The notes: generated by a model from the letters alone, not told the origin. 43,491 nucleotides of DNA from Methanospirillum sp. (GCA_012728895.1 JAAYEG010000001.1:1-43491), one strand, 5' to 3'. Numbered from the stretch's first letter, positions 7,567 to 16,860 are shown. A program made the numbers and translations.

Positions 7567-7920
7567 CACCCTTCTCCTGGCGCCTCTCTCTTCCGTTCAA
7601 CCGGCGGGAGCCGGTCAGTACGCGACGCTCTCTCCTGGCGCACCGCACTGGGAACCGCGGGCCGGACGGTTCGGCGATGCCCGGCACGGGCCCCGCACGC
7701 ACACCCCCCTCTTCCAGCCGCGCCGTCTTCCGTCCCCCCTGCACGACCCGCCTTCCCGAACACCCGGGTACCCCCGGCGGGAGGGACGGGACGGAGTCCG
7801 CCGGGGACCGAGACGTCCCGGCCCGTTCACCTCCCCGGGCCCGGGCACCTCTCCCCTGCCGGGAGGCGCGCTCGCCCCTGCCCCCGGGGCACACCCGCCC
7901 CGCGTCGGGGGCAACGGAAG
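7567..7920. other. Intergenic, no gene seen
   Basis: GC-rich stretch after tRNA-Trp. Frames crossing it are Pro/Arg-rich without recognisable domains. Confidence 0.5.
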
Positions 7921-7922
7921 CG

Positions 7923-7934
7923 GATTTTTTATCC
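7923..7934 (+). promoter_or_regulatory. Probable TATA element for fae-hps
   Basis: GATTTTTTATCC lies about 45 bp before ATG 7973, the only AT-rich block in the upstream region. Confidence 0.5.
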
Positions 7935-7972
7935 CGTCCCTCCCAACAGTGAGAGCAGGCAGGCGTTTCTCG

Positions 7973-9160
7973 ATGTATCTGATAGGAGAGGCACTGGTCG
8001 GGGACGGTCCCGAGCTCGCGCACGTCGACCTCGTCGTCGGTGAGAAGGGCGGACCGGTCGGCCAGGCCTTCGTGAACGGGCTCACCCAGCTATCGAAGGG
8101 GCACACGCCCCTGCTCGCCGTGGTCAGGCCGAACCTGATGACCAAGCCCGCGACGCTCGTCATCCCGAAGGTGACCCTGAAGCGGGGCGAGCAGGTCCGC
8201 GAGATGTTCGGCCCGGTCCAGGCCGCGGTCGCGAAGGCCGTCGCCGACGCCCTCGAGGAGGGGGTCTTCGGCGACCACGACGTGGAGGACCTGGTGATCT
8301 TGGCCTCGGTCTACCTGGATCCGAATGCCGCGGACTACAACCGGATCTACCGCTTCAACTACGGCGCGACGAAGCTCGCGCTGGTCCGGGCCCTCGACCG
8401 CTTCCCGCCGGCGGAGACGCTGCTCCACGAGAAGGACCGCGCGGCCCACGCGGTGATGGGGTTCAAGGTCCAGCGGCTCTGGGACCCCCCGTACCTCCAG
8501 GTCGCTCTGGACCTGGTGGACATGAACCGGATCCGCCACGTGCTCGCGGAGCTCCCCGATTCCGACCATTTAATCATCGAGGCCGGCACCCCGACGGTGA
8601 AACAGTTCGGGCTCTCGGTGATCTCCGAGATCCGGAAGGTCCGGCCGAACGCGTTCGTGATCGCGGACCTCAAGACCCTCGACACCGGCAACCTGGAGGC
8701 CAGGATGGCCGCCGACGCCACCGCGGACGCGGTCGTGGTCTCGGGCCTCGCCCCCCGGGAGACGATCGAGAAGGCGCTCGCGGAGGCGAAAAAGACCGGG
8801 ATCTACTCGATCATCGACATGCTCAACGTCTCCGACCCGGTGGCCGTTCTGGGCGGACTCGCGGTGAAGCCCGACATCGTCGAGCTCCACCGCGCGATCG
8901 ACTGCGAGCAGGACGGCACCTGCCACGTCTGGGGCAACATCGACGCCATGCGCGAGGCGGCGGGCGGCAGGCTCCTGGTCGCGACGGCCGGCGGGATCCG
9001 GGTCGAGAACGTCCGCGAGGCGCTCGCCGCTGGCTCCCAGGTCATCGTCGTGGGACGGGCGATCACGGCATCGAAAGACGTTCACCACGCCGCCGAGGAG
9101 TTCCTGGAGCAGCTCGGCCAGCCGGAGATCGACCAGTTCCGGGTCAGAACGGACTTCTAG
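7973..9160 (+). CDS. fae-hps: Bifunctional formaldehyde-activating enzyme / 3-hexulose-6-phosphate synthase
   Basis: A 395-residue fusion. Residues 1 to about 165 are Fae, with the catalytic H17 in ELAHVDLVVG, which condenses formaldehyde with tetrahydromethanopterin. Residues about 175-395 are Hps, an orotidine-decarboxylase-fold TIM barrel with the DLKTLDTG metal/phosphate motif. In methanogens lacking the oxidative pentose phosphate pathway this fusion works mainly in reverse: it makes ribulose 5-phosphate for nucleotides and passes the released formaldehyde to H4MPT. The start is ATG 7973, giving the family N-terminus MYLIGEALVGDG. A strong hairpin follows the stop. It is monocistronic. 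Confidence 0.95.
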   Translation: MYLIGEALVGDGPELAHVDLVVGEKGGPVGQAFVNGLTQLSKGHTPLLAVVRPNLMTKPATLVIPKVTLKRGEQVREMFGPVQAAVAKAVADALEEGVFGDHDVEDLVILASVYLDPNAADYNRIYRFNYGATKLALVRALDRFPPAETLLHEKDRAAHAVMGFKVQRLWDPPYLQVALDLVDMNRIRHVLAELPDSDHLIIEAGTPTVKQFGLSVISEIRKVRPNAFVIADLKTLDTGNLEARMAADATADAVVVSGLAPRETIEKALAEAKKTGIYSIIDMLNVSDPVAVLGGLAVKPDIVELHRAIDCEQDGTCHVWGNIDAMREAAGGRLLVATAGGIRVENVREALAAGSQVIVVGRAITASKDVHHAAEEFLEQLGQPEIDQFRVRTDF

Positions 9161-9201
9161 GCCGTCGTCCGCAGATCAACAATAACAAAATCGGGCATCC
9201 T

Positions 9202-9236
9202 GGGAGAGGGCTCAACCATTCCTTTCGCCCTCTCCC
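9202..9236 (+). terminator. Perfect 10-bp hairpin after fae-hps
   Basis: GGGAGAGGGC (9202-9211) and GCCCTCTCCC (9227-9236) are exact inverted copies with a 15-nt loop, 41 bp after the fae-hps stop. Only two T residues follow, so it may be a processing or stability element instead of a true terminator. Confidence 0.5.
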
Positions 9237-9300
9237 TTACACCGATCGTATCACAGTCCCGATCCCGGGGAGCTCCGCCTTTTTCGGCACGGGGTCCGCG

Positions 9301-9525
9301 CTAGGCGATCCGGCGATGGACCAGGACCAGGAAGACCGCGTCCCACGGCTGCGGTCGTGGCCACCGCCAGGGACGCTGGAGAACCGGCGGGCGTCCGTGT
9401 AACCGGGTAAACCGAAGGATCTGATAGACCCGTTCGCGGCTGACAAGGTAGCGTGCGGCGATGGACGAGACATCATCACCACGATGATAAGAGGAGACAG
9501 GTTCCCCGGGGTCATCGGCCGCCAA
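9301..9525 (-). pseudogene. Remnant of a transposase N-terminal HTH domain
   Basis: On the minus strand about 74 codons encode a helix-turn-helix of the type found at the start of IS481/IS630-like integrase-core transposases: DVSSIAARYLVSRERVYQIL, then a basic Pro-rich linker (RPPVLQRPWR). The frame stops after the linker and no DDE catalytic core follows. A plausible start, MTPG, lies in another frame just upstream, which suggests a frameshift. No flanking inverted repeats were recognised. Element family uncertain. Confidence 0.55.
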
Positions 9526-9766
9526 TTTTTACATGCACCCTTTCTCACCGGGTGTCAAGAAATTATGAGATCCTACAGTACGCCGCGCGACTTTCGGCCC
9601 TGCAGCAGGGCCGTCGGGCAGTCCCACCGCGGCGAGGGCTGATCGCCGGCTCTCTGTAGGGTCCCGATAGTCGTCCCCGGCCGATTCGAACATCCCGGAG
9701 CGACACGATCCCGGCGAACGGAGCGGTGAACGATCGCCCAATCCGGGATCGCGGCACCTTCGCTCT

Positions 9767-10279
9767 TCAGCGGGCGCTCTCCACCAGGCTCCGGGCGAAC
9801 GCTGCCGCACGCCCGAGGTCGCCGGCATCGGGGTGGCCCCTGTTCAGCCCCCCGAAGTACTTCAGAAAGACGTTCGTGTTCCACCCCGCGCAGGCGAATT
9901 CGCCGACGACCGCGTACCCCTTCGCCAGCAGCGCCTCCCGCATCCGCGAGTGGTTCTTCGAGACGAACTTATCGCCCGCGGCGACGGCGGGGGCCCCGTA
10001 GGTCGAGAAGAGGAAGGCTCTCCGGCCGTCGGCCCGCGGAAGCCGGCCAGCCAGGTCGAGCAGGGATGGGTGGAACGTCGCGTGGTAGATCCCCGAGCCG
10101 AACCCGACCAGGTCGTACGCCGCGATCTCGTCGGGCCCGACCTCCTGCGGTGTCTTAACCGGCGCGCCGAGCACCTCCACGATGGCGCGGGCGACCTTCT
10201 CCGTGTTCTTGTGATGATACGAGCAGACGACCACGAGCGATCGCAGCGCCTCTCCTCTTCCGGTCTCATCCAGTTCCAT
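9767..10279 (-). CDS. Flavodoxin-family protein
   Basis: A 170-residue flavodoxin-like FMN protein. The phosphate-binding loop is SYHHKNTEK near the N-terminus, followed by DLVGFGSGIYH and FSTYGAP segments typical of the FMN isoalloxazine loops. It probably carries one or two electrons in the cytosol; partners are not evident from the neighbours. ATG 10279 is preferred over GTG 10288 because GGAAGGTGA (10287-10295) sits at ribosome-binding distance from it. It stands alone. Length agrees with archaeal flavodoxin/flavodoxin-like domain proteins. Confidence 0.85.
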   Translation of the reverse strand: MELDETGRGEALRSLVVVCSYHHKNTEKVARAIVEVLGAPVKTPQEVGPDEIAAYDLVGFGSGIYHATFHPSLLDLAGRLPRADGRRAFLFSTYGAPAVAAGDKFVSKNHSRMREALLAKGYAVVGEFACAGWNTNVFLKYFGGLNRGHPDAGDLGRAAAFARSLVESAR

Positions 10280-10546
10280 CCCGTTCACCTTCCGTCCAGT
10301 CCTGTCTCACGGTGACCACGACGTTCCCCCGCTTGTGCCCGTTCGCTCCCGGGAGGAGGCCTCCGTCGCTGCGGGCGGGGCGAAGAGGAACACGATTCCG
10401 GCACGGCCCAGGGCGCTCCCACCACTACCCGATCCGATCGGCCGGGGGAATGAGCGCCTTGAGGCACCTGGCAATTTCGCGCCGTCCGCCTGGAGCGGTC
10501 GAAAAGACACGGCTTTTCGGGGAGAGCCCCCTCCAGGACCCCCAGT

Positions 10547-11209
10547 CTACCGCTCCCCGACCTCGACCGACTCCCCCGGCGCGAGCACCGCGACGCGGAT
10601 GTCCGTGGTGCGCTCGAGCGCCTCCTTGAACGGAACCGGGTCCTGCACGATCGGCGGCCAGGTGTTGTAGTGGATCGGGACCACGAGCGGCGCGCCGACC
10701 CACCGGGCCGCGCACATCGCCGCCGCCGGGTCCATCGTGAAACGGCCGCCGATCGGGAGCAGCGCCACGTCCGGGGAGTACAGCGCGCCGATCGTCTTCA
10801 TGTCCGAAAAGAGCGCCGTGTCGCCCGCGTGGTAGACCGTCACGCCGTCCATCTCGACGACCATCCCCGCTGCGTCCCCGCCGGGAAGCCGTTCGCCGTC
10901 GATCTCGAGCGCGTGCGAGTGCACGGCCTGGGTCATCGTCACCCTGACGCCGTCCACCTCGACCCCGCCCCCCGCGTTGATACCCTCGGCGGAGAGTCCG
11001 CGCTGCGCGAGCTCCTTGGCGATCTCGTTCGTCGTGACCGTCGGCCGCGCGAGGCGGAGGGTTTCGCCGAGGTGGTCGAAGTGGCCGTGCGTCACGACAA
11101 CGAGGTCGGGGTCCCCGGGAAGTGTCTTGTTCAGGACGTACGGGTCGATCAGGACACGCCTCGTCCCCTCCAGGAAGACGCAGGCGTGCTCTATGTATGT
11201 GAGCCGCAT
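10547..11209 (-). CDS. Metal-dependent hydrolase, UPF0173 (metallo-beta-lactamase fold)
   Basis: A 220-residue beta-lactamase-fold hydrolase of the UPF0173/YtkL-like family. The metal site motif THGHFDHLG gives H41, H43, D45 and H46. Further ligands are probably H117 region (AVHSHA), D in YHAGDTALF and H in VPIHYNTWPP. The natural substrate of this widespread family is not established. The gene lies 52 bp after the Cmi4-like gene in the same direction and may be co-transcribed with it. Length and both termini match the family. Confidence 0.9.
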   Translation of the reverse strand: MRLTYIEHACVFLEGTRRVLIDPYVLNKTLPGDPDLVVVTHGHFDHLGETLRLARPTVTTNEIAKELAQRGLSAEGINAGGGVEVDGVRVTMTQAVHSHALEIDGERLPGGDAAGMVVEMDGVTVYHAGDTALFSDMKTIGALYSPDVALLPIGGRFTMDPAAAMCAARWVGAPLVVPIHYNTWPPIVQDPVPFKEALERTTDIRVAVLAPGESVEVGER

Positions 11210-11261
11210 GAGGAAGGGATCCGCGGCAGAACGATATGGAGATAGCGGTGAGAAGGGGGGA

Positions 11262-11873
11262 TCAGGAGATCTCGATCAGCTCCGCCTCGGTGATGTCGAT
11301 CGCCTCCCCGAGGCTGTCGAGCGTCGCCGAGCGGGTCATCTGCTCGGAGAGGTCCCTGTCCTCCATGATGTCCCGGATCCGCTCCAGGTAGGGGTCGAGC
11401 GAGGTGTCCTCCTCCTGCTCGATCACGTGGCGGTACTCGCGGAGCGTCGACGGCGAGACGGAGAGGCGCTCGGCGATCTCCTTCATGTTCACCCCGGCAT
11501 CGATCATGTCCCGGAGCTCCTGCCGGTCGAACGGCATCCGGAAGTCGAGCTCCCGGAAGAGCTTGAGCCGTATCCGTGCCCGTGCGACCGTCTTGGAGAG
11601 CTTCTCGTCCCCGAGGTCGCGCGCGATCTCGGTGTCGTTCTGCCCGGCGTAGAAGTCCGAGACGAGCTTGGCGAGCTGGAGCGGCTTTAACTTGGTGGTG
11701 AAGTAGCCCTGGTCGAGCACCTCCCGCATCACCAGCGCGATCTCTCGCTCGACCGCGTCGCGATCCCGGAGCGAGCCATGAATCTTTTTCATCGGTTCAA
11801 CGATCTTGGTCTTGCTCGTGATGTTGGAGAAGAGTTCCAGGAGCTGTGCCTTGCGTCGTTCCTCAACCGCCAT
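11262..11873 (-). CDS. Cmi4-like (conditioned medium-induced protein 4) helix-turn-helix protein
   Basis: A 203-residue acidic protein resembling the archaeal 'conditioned medium-induced protein 4' family known from haloarchaea and methanogens. The central part (DFYAGQNDTEIARDLG) and a later segment (VNMKEIAERLSVSPSTLREY) are both helix-turn-helix-like, and the tail is acidic. It is probably a DNA-binding regulator, but no target or signal is established to my knowledge. ATG 11873 (MAVEERRK) is chosen; the frame extends 22 codons further, but through promoter-like AT-rich sequence. It is divergent from glyS across 314 bp. Confidence 0.7.
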   Translation of the reverse strand: MAVEERRKAQLLELFSNITSKTKIVEPMKKIHGSLRDRDAVEREIALVMREVLDQGYFTTKLKPLQLAKLVSDFYAGQNDTEIARDLGDEKLSKTVARARIRLKLFRELDFRMPFDRQELRDMIDAGVNMKEIAERLSVSPSTLREYRHVIEQEEDTSLDPYLERIRDIMEDRDLSEQMTRSATLDSLGEAIDITEAELIEIS

Positions 11874-12146
11874 GATGCACCAACTGTCCGATACGCAATA
11901 GTAAGCAGGGGTATAGTAGTTAAAACTTCGTATTTTCACGCCCCGAAAAAATCCAAAAATTCCTGTATTATCCGCCGATCTCGCTGGAGCGGCGCTCGAC
12001 AGGGCACGGAACGCTCGTCCGTCAACCTTTTATGCCCTACCCCTGGGGTTCCGGTGTAATGGACCGGCTGAGGTAATATAGTTTCCGGCTCTTCCGAGGG
12101 AGACGGGGGCTGTCCCGGGTTCCGGGCGGGCACCGTTAAAACTGCC

Positions 12147-12154
12147 TTAAATAT
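12147..12154 (+). promoter_or_regulatory. TATA box for glyS-hef
   Basis: TTAAATAT about 37 bp before ATG 12188, with GGGAGAG in the short predicted leader. A second AT-rich block (CCTTTTATG, about 12029) lies further upstream. The rest of the 11874-12187 divergent region holds nothing recognised. Confidence 0.65.
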
Positions 12155-12187
12155 GGTGCGGCCGAATATTAGGGAGAGACGGATCTC

Positions 12188-13924
12188 ATGGCAGCGGACG
12201 CATACGAGCGGGTGATGGACCTCGCGCGGCGCCGGGGCTTCATCTGGCCGACCTCGGAGTGCTACGGCTCGGTCGCCGGGCTGATCGACTACGGCCCCCT
12301 GGGCGCGATGATGAAACGGCGGATCGAGGAGTGCTGGCGCTCCCTGTACGTGGTGCAGGAGGGGTTCTACGAGATCGAGTGCCCGACGATCGGGCAGGAG
12401 GCGATCTACGTCGCGTCCGGCCACGTCAAGGGGTTCACCGACTGGATGGTCCAGTGCCCCCACTGCACCGAGTACCTGCGCGCAGACCACGTGGTCGAGG
12501 GCGGCGGACGCTGTCCGAACGCGGCCACGCTCGACGAGGAGGGGCTGAAACGGGAGCTCGAAGACCTGGACTGCCCGTCCTGCGGCGAGCGGTTCGGCGA
12601 CGTCGAGGTCTTCGCCTTCTCCCTGATGTTCAGGACGACGATCGGCCCCGGATCGCAGCGCACCGCGTACCTGAGGCCCGAGACCGCCCAGGGGATCTTC
12701 ACCGACTTCTCCCGCCTCCTCAGGTTCTACCGCGACAAGCTCCCGTTCGGCGCGACCCAGATCGGCAAGTCGTTCCGGAACGAGATCTCGCCCCGGCAGG
12801 GGATGATCCGCCTGCGCGAGTTCACCCAGGCCGAGGCCGAGATCTTCGTCCACCCCGCGAAGAAGGCGCACCCGAACTTCGGGCGTTACGCCGCCTACCG
12901 GATGCCGCTCCTCGCGGACGCGCAGCAGCAGGCCGGTGCCCCGGCCGTCGAGATGAGCATGGCCGAGGCCGTAGCCTCCGGCACCGTCGCGAACGAGTAC
13001 GTCGCCTACTACCTGGCCCTCACCCACGAGTTCCTGGTCAGGGTCGGGGTCGCACCCGGGCGGCTCCGGTTCCGGCAGCACCTCTCCGACGAGCGCGCCC
13101 ACTACGCCTGCGACTGCTGGGACGCCGAGTGCCACTCGGAGCGGTTCGGCTGGGTCGAGACGGTCGGGATCGCCGACAGGACCGATTACGACCTCCGGGC
13201 CCACGCCGCGCACTCGGGCGAGTCGTTCACTGTCTTCATCCAGTACCCCGAGCCGGTCCGCCGGCGCGAGACCCGGGTCGTCCCGCGGATGGGCGCGCTC
13301 GGCCCCCGGTTCCGGGGAGACGCGAAGGCGATCGCCGACGCGATCGCGGCGACCGACCCGCGGCTCGCCGGCGGACCCGGGGGGTTCGAGATCGACCTGA
13401 ACGGCGCCCCGCTCGCGGTAACGCCCGACCTCTACGAGGTCCGCGAGGTCGAGGTCGAGATCCAGGGAGAAGAGGTGATGCCGCACGTGATCGAACCGAG
13501 CTACGGTATCGACCGGATCCTCTACTCGGTCCTCGAGCACGCGTATGACGAGGAGGGGATCGAGGACGGGACCCGGACGCTCCTTCGGCTCCCCCCCGGG
13601 ATCGCCCCGGTCCAGGTCGCGGTCTTCCCGCTCATGGCCCGGGACGGGCTCGACGCGGTCGCGCGCGCGGTCGTCGACGACCTGAAGTCCTCCGGCATCA
13701 TGGCCGAGTACGACGACTCGGGCGCGATCGGCCGGCGGTACCGCCGGCAGGACGAGATCGGCACACCCTTCGCGGTCACGGTCGACTACGAGACCCTCGA
13801 GGACTGGACCGTCACCCTGCGCGACCGCGACTCCATGGAACAGGTGCGGATCGCCCGGGCCCAGCTCGCCGGGACCTGCAGCGCGCTCTGCGCCGGCACC
13901 GTCCGCTTCCCGGACCTGGCATGA
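12188..13924 (+). CDS. glyS: Glycyl-tRNA synthetase (alpha2, archaeal/eukaryotic type)
   Basis: A 578-residue class II aminoacyl-tRNA synthetase that charges tRNA-Gly in the cytosol. Motif 2 is FRNEISPRQG followed by REFTQAEAEIF, and motif 3 is GIDRILYS. A cysteine-rich insertion (CPHC...CPSC, residues about 95-145) is a zinc-ribbon typical of archaeal enzymes. The C-terminal anticodon-binding domain starts near residue 475 (APVQVAVFPL). The single chain means the dimeric type, not the bacterial alpha2beta2 form. The stop overlaps the hef start as ATGA at 13921-13924, so the two genes are co-translated. Confidence 0.96.
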   Translation: MAADAYERVMDLARRRGFIWPTSECYGSVAGLIDYGPLGAMMKRRIEECWRSLYVVQEGFYEIECPTIGQEAIYVASGHVKGFTDWMVQCPHCTEYLRADHVVEGGGRCPNAATLDEEGLKRELEDLDCPSCGERFGDVEVFAFSLMFRTTIGPGSQRTAYLRPETAQGIFTDFSRLLRFYRDKLPFGATQIGKSFRNEISPRQGMIRLREFTQAEAEIFVHPAKKAHPNFGRYAAYRMPLLADAQQQAGAPAVEMSMAEAVASGTVANEYVAYYLALTHEFLVRVGVAPGRLRFRQHLSDERAHYACDCWDAECHSERFGWVETVGIADRTDYDLRAHAAHSGESFTVFIQYPEPVRRRETRVVPRMGALGPRFRGDAKAIADAIAATDPRLAGGPGGFEIDLNGAPLAVTPDLYEVREVEVEIQGEEVMPHVIEPSYGIDRILYSVLEHAYDEEGIEDGTRTLLRLPPGIAPVQVAVFPLMARDGLDAVARAVVDDLKSSGIMAEYDDSGAIGRRYRRQDEIGTPFAVTVDYETLEDWTVTLRDRDSMEQVRIARAQLAGTCSALCAGTVRFPDLA

Positions 13925-16164
13925 GCCAGATCCAGCACCCGCTGATCCGTCCCGGCGCCCTCGAGGCCCGCCAGTACCAGCTCGCGATCGCGATGCGGGC
14001 GCTCGAGGCCAACACGATGGTGGTCCTCCCCACCGGTCTCGGCAAGACGGCGGTCGCGCTGCTCGTCGCCGCCTCCCGCCTGAAAGAGGAGGGGTCGCGG
14101 GTCCTGGTCCTCGCACCGACCAAGCCGCTCGCCGAGCAGCACCACCGCTACTTCCGCGACCTCCTGCTGCTCCCCGGCGACGACGCGTTCGTGCTCTTCA
14201 CGGGCGAGACCCCGCCGGCAGAACGCGTCCGGGCATGGGAGCGGGCCCGGGTCTGCTTCGCGACCCCCCAGGTGATCAAGAACGACTGCCTCGCCGGCCG
14301 GTACTCGCTCGAGGACGTCGCCCTGCTGGTCGTGGACGAGTGCCACCGCGCGGTTGGCAACTACGCCTATACCTTCATCGCCGAGTGGTACGCCCGGACC
14401 GCAAAGAACCCCCTCCTCCTCGCGATGACCGCCTCCCCGGGCGGCGATCCCGAGAAGGTGAAGACCGTCTGCGGGACCCTCGGGGTCGAGCGGATCGAGA
14501 CCCGGGTCGAGACCGACCCGGACGTCGCCCCGTACGTCCACGAACGGACCCTGGAGTTCGTCAGGGTCGACCTCCCGCCCGAGCTCGCCGGCGCCCGGGA
14601 CCGGATGCACTGCCTGGTCGACCGCCGGATCGAGGCCCTCCGCCGGTTCGGCTTCCAGGTGCCCGACCGGGAGCGGCTCTCGATGCGCGCCCTCAACGGC
14701 CTGAACGCGGCGATCCAGGCGCGGATCGCCGAGCGCGACCCGGCCGCGTTCCAGGCAGCCTCGGTCCAGGCCGAGCTGATGAAGCTCCGCCACGGCCTGA
14801 CGCTCTGCGAGTCGCAGGGCTCGGTCCCCCTCGCCCGCTTCCTCGAGCGGCTCGCCGTGGACGGGGCCTCGGAGGCCGGCACGAAGGCGAGCCGGCGCCT
14901 GGCTGGGGACCCCGACTTCGTCGAGCTGGTGGCCTCGTCCCGCTCGTGGGAGGGGGAACTCCACCCCAAGTTCCCGGTCGTCCGGGCCGTGGTCGAGGAG
15001 CAGCTCCGGACCGACCCGGAGAGCCGGATCATCGTCTTCGCCTCGTACCGCGACACGGTCCAGGCGCTCGCGGACCACCTCTGCGTCCTGGGGATCCACG
15101 CCGAGCGGTTCGTCGGCCAGGCCTCGCGCGACACGGAGAAGGGGCTCTCGCAGCGGCAGCAGATCGACGCGCTCCGCCGTTTCCGCAACGGGGAGTTCCG
15201 CGTTTTGGTCGCCACCTCGGTCGGCGAGGAGGGGCTCGACATCCCGTCCACGGACCTGGTGGTCTTCTACGAGGCGGTGCCCTCCGAGGTCCGGTCGATC
15301 CAGCGAAAGGGGCGGACCGGCCGTTCGGGCGCAGGCCGGATCGTGGTCCTGGTCACCAGGGGCACCTCCGACGAGACCTTCCGGTTCATCTCCCAGGCGC
15401 GCGAACGGGCGATGCAGAAGGGGCTCGAGCGGATGCGGACCCGTGAGCCCGCCGTCCAGGCCGAGCTCCCGGACGGGGCCGTCCCCGGCGAGGGACAGCT
15501 CCAGCAGCACCTCGCCGAGTTCATCCCCGATGGCCCGGCGATCGTCGCCGACGACCGCGAGACCCCGTCACGCGTGGTCGAAGCCCTCCGGCTCGCCGGG
15601 GCAGCCCTCGAGGTCGCGCACCTCGAGGTCGGCGATTACGCGATTGGGGACCGGATCCTGGTCGAGCGGAAGACCGCCCGGGACTTCGTGGACACGCTCG
15701 TCGAGCGGGACCTGCTCGGGCAGGTGCGGGCGCTCGCGGACGCCGTCCCGAGGCCGGTCATGGTCGTCGAGGGGGCCGACCTCTACTCCCACCGCAACAT
15801 CCACCCGAACGCGATCCGCGGGGCGCTCGCCGCCATCGCGGTCGACATGGGAGTCACCCTCCTCTACTCAGCCAACGAGCGCGAGACCGCCGAGCTCCTC
15901 CTCGTCCTCGCCCGGCGCGAAGAGGGGGGCCGGGGCGAGCGGAAGTCCCACCCCAGGAAATCCCGGCGGTCGGTCCGGGACCAGCAGCTCTACGCCCTCT
16001 CGGCCCTCCCGGACATCGGCCCCAGGACCGCCCTGATCCTCCTCGACGCCTTCGGATCCCTCCTCGGGGTGTTCTCCGCGGATCGCGCTGCGCTCGCGGC
16101 CATCCCGGGGATCGGGGAGAAGACCGCGGCCCGGATCCACGATTTCGTGCGGCAGACCGGCTGA
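13921..16164 (+). CDS. hef: Hef: SF2 helicase fused to XPF-type nuclease
   Basis: A 747-residue protein processing stalled replication forks and branched DNA, the archaeal relative of FANCM/XPF. N-terminal helicase: Walker A LPTGLGKT (36-43), DECH at 139-142, MTASPGG, and motif VI QRKGRTGRSG. C-terminal nuclease: VGDYAIGD and VERKTARDF, with D572 and E582-R583-K584 of the GDxnERKx3D motif intact. Tandem helix-hairpin-helix DNA-binding segments (IGPRTALILL, IPGIGEKTA) end the protein. Both halves appear active. It partners with PCNA in characterised archaea. It is translationally coupled to glyS, and its stop directly abuts the stop of the convergent gene. Confidence 0.96.
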   Translation: MSQIQHPLIRPGALEARQYQLAIAMRALEANTMVVLPTGLGKTAVALLVAASRLKEEGSRVLVLAPTKPLAEQHHRYFRDLLLLPGDDAFVLFTGETPPAERVRAWERARVCFATPQVIKNDCLAGRYSLEDVALLVVDECHRAVGNYAYTFIAEWYARTAKNPLLLAMTASPGGDPEKVKTVCGTLGVERIETRVETDPDVAPYVHERTLEFVRVDLPPELAGARDRMHCLVDRRIEALRRFGFQVPDRERLSMRALNGLNAAIQARIAERDPAAFQAASVQAELMKLRHGLTLCESQGSVPLARFLERLAVDGASEAGTKASRRLAGDPDFVELVASSRSWEGELHPKFPVVRAVVEEQLRTDPESRIIVFASYRDTVQALADHLCVLGIHAERFVGQASRDTEKGLSQRQQIDALRRFRNGEFRVLVATSVGEEGLDIPSTDLVVFYEAVPSEVRSIQRKGRTGRSGAGRIVVLVTRGTSDETFRFISQARERAMQKGLERMRTREPAVQAELPDGAVPGEGQLQQHLAEFIPDGPAIVADDRETPSRVVEALRLAGAALEVAHLEVGDYAIGDRILVERKTARDFVDTLVERDLLGQVRALADAVPRPVMVVEGADLYSHRNIHPNAIRGALAAIAVDMGVTLLYSANERETAELLLVLARREEGGRGERKSHPRKSRRSVRDQQLYALSALPDIGPRTALILLDAFGSLLGVFSADRAALAAIPGIGEKTAARIHDFVRQTG

Positions 16165-16521
16165 TCACCCGAGGAGCTTCCACCCAGTCCTGACGCACCT
16201 CATGAGCGCGCGGCAGCGCTGCGGATCGGGCTCGTCCCTGATCCGCTCGAGCAGGCAGGCGAGCGTGGCCACGAGCTCGGCCTCGAGAGACCCGGGGAGA
16301 GCGGGGGATGCGGGGGAGGGCGCCGCGGCGGGTGCCGCCCCGGGTGCCTCCCCGGAAGACGCCTCCCCCGCCCGGGCCTCCTCCTGCCGCGCCGCGCAGA
16401 CCACGCAGGTCGTCTCGCCCTTCTGCTCGAAGAGTGGGCAGCCGCAGGCGGGACAGGCCCGGGCGAGCATCCGCGCGCCCTGGAGCAGGTGTTCCGCCAT
16501 GATCTCGTCGTCGCTCTTCAT
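16165..16521 (-). CDS. Zinc-ribbon protein related to autoantigen p27 (SSSCA1) family
   Basis: A 118-residue protein. Residues 1-45 hold an archaeal zinc ribbon, CPACGCP and CVVC (two CxxC pairs), preceded by MAEHLLQGARML, as in archaeal members of the Sjogren's/scleroderma autoantigen 1 family. A Ala/Pro/Glu-rich linker (about 46-78) leads to a helical C-terminus. Molecular role unknown; probably nucleic-acid or protein binding. The stop codon lies immediately next to that of hef with no spacer. It is divergent from the UPF0147 gene. Confidence 0.8.
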   Translation of the reverse strand: MKSDDEIMAEHLLQGARMLARACPACGCPLFEQKGETTCVVCAARQEEARAGEASSGEAPGAAPAAAPSPASPALPGSLEAELVATLACLLERIRDEPDPQRCRALMRCVRTGWKLLG

Positions 16522-16543
16522 CCCGGATAGGTACGCTCATGAA

Positions 16544-16554
16544 CTTATTTATGG
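16544..16554 (+). promoter_or_regulatory. TATA box for UPF0147 gene
   Basis: CTTATTTATGG about 48 bp before ATG 16597, with GAGGGGGA in the leader. The same AT-rich block could serve the divergent zinc-ribbon gene. Confidence 0.6.
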
Positions 16555-16596
16555 ATGTATGGGCCACATCTTAGACCATACGAGGGGGATTAGAGA

Positions 16597-16860
16597 ATGG
16601 CCGCCCAGGACGAACGCATCGGCACCTGCATCCAGATGCTCCAGCATATCATGGAGGACTCCTCTATCCCGCGCAACATCAGGCGTGTTGCCGACGAGAC
16701 ACGAGGCGTCCTCCTGGACAGCACGAAGTCCGTCGGGCTCCGCGCAGCGACCTCGATCTCCATGATCGACGAGATCAGCAACGACCCGAACATGCCCGTC
16801 CATGCCCGGACGCGCATCTGGGAGCTGGTCTCCCGCCTGGAGTCGATCCCGCTCGAGTAG
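16597..16860 (+). CDS. UPF0147 family protein
   Basis: An 87-residue all-helical protein matching the archaeal UPF0147 family in length and pattern: [17 protein letters not shown], then a hydrophobic-charged repeat, then [14 protein letters not shown]. The two IPRN/MPVH-type turns suggest a helical-bundle fold. The family is conserved in archaea but has no established function. It is single, with its own promoter and no co-oriented partner. Confidence 0.9.
   Translation: MAAQDERIGTCIQMLQHIMEDSSIPRNIRRVADETRGVLLDSTKSVGLRAATSISMIDEISNDPNMPVHARTRIWELVSRLESIPLE

Noticed and set aside
12040-12140. tRNA-like stretch (GGTGTAATGG and GGGTTC elements) upstream of glyS
   Set aside because: No acceptor stem closes it and no anticodon or T-arm stem can be drawn, so it is not a tRNA.
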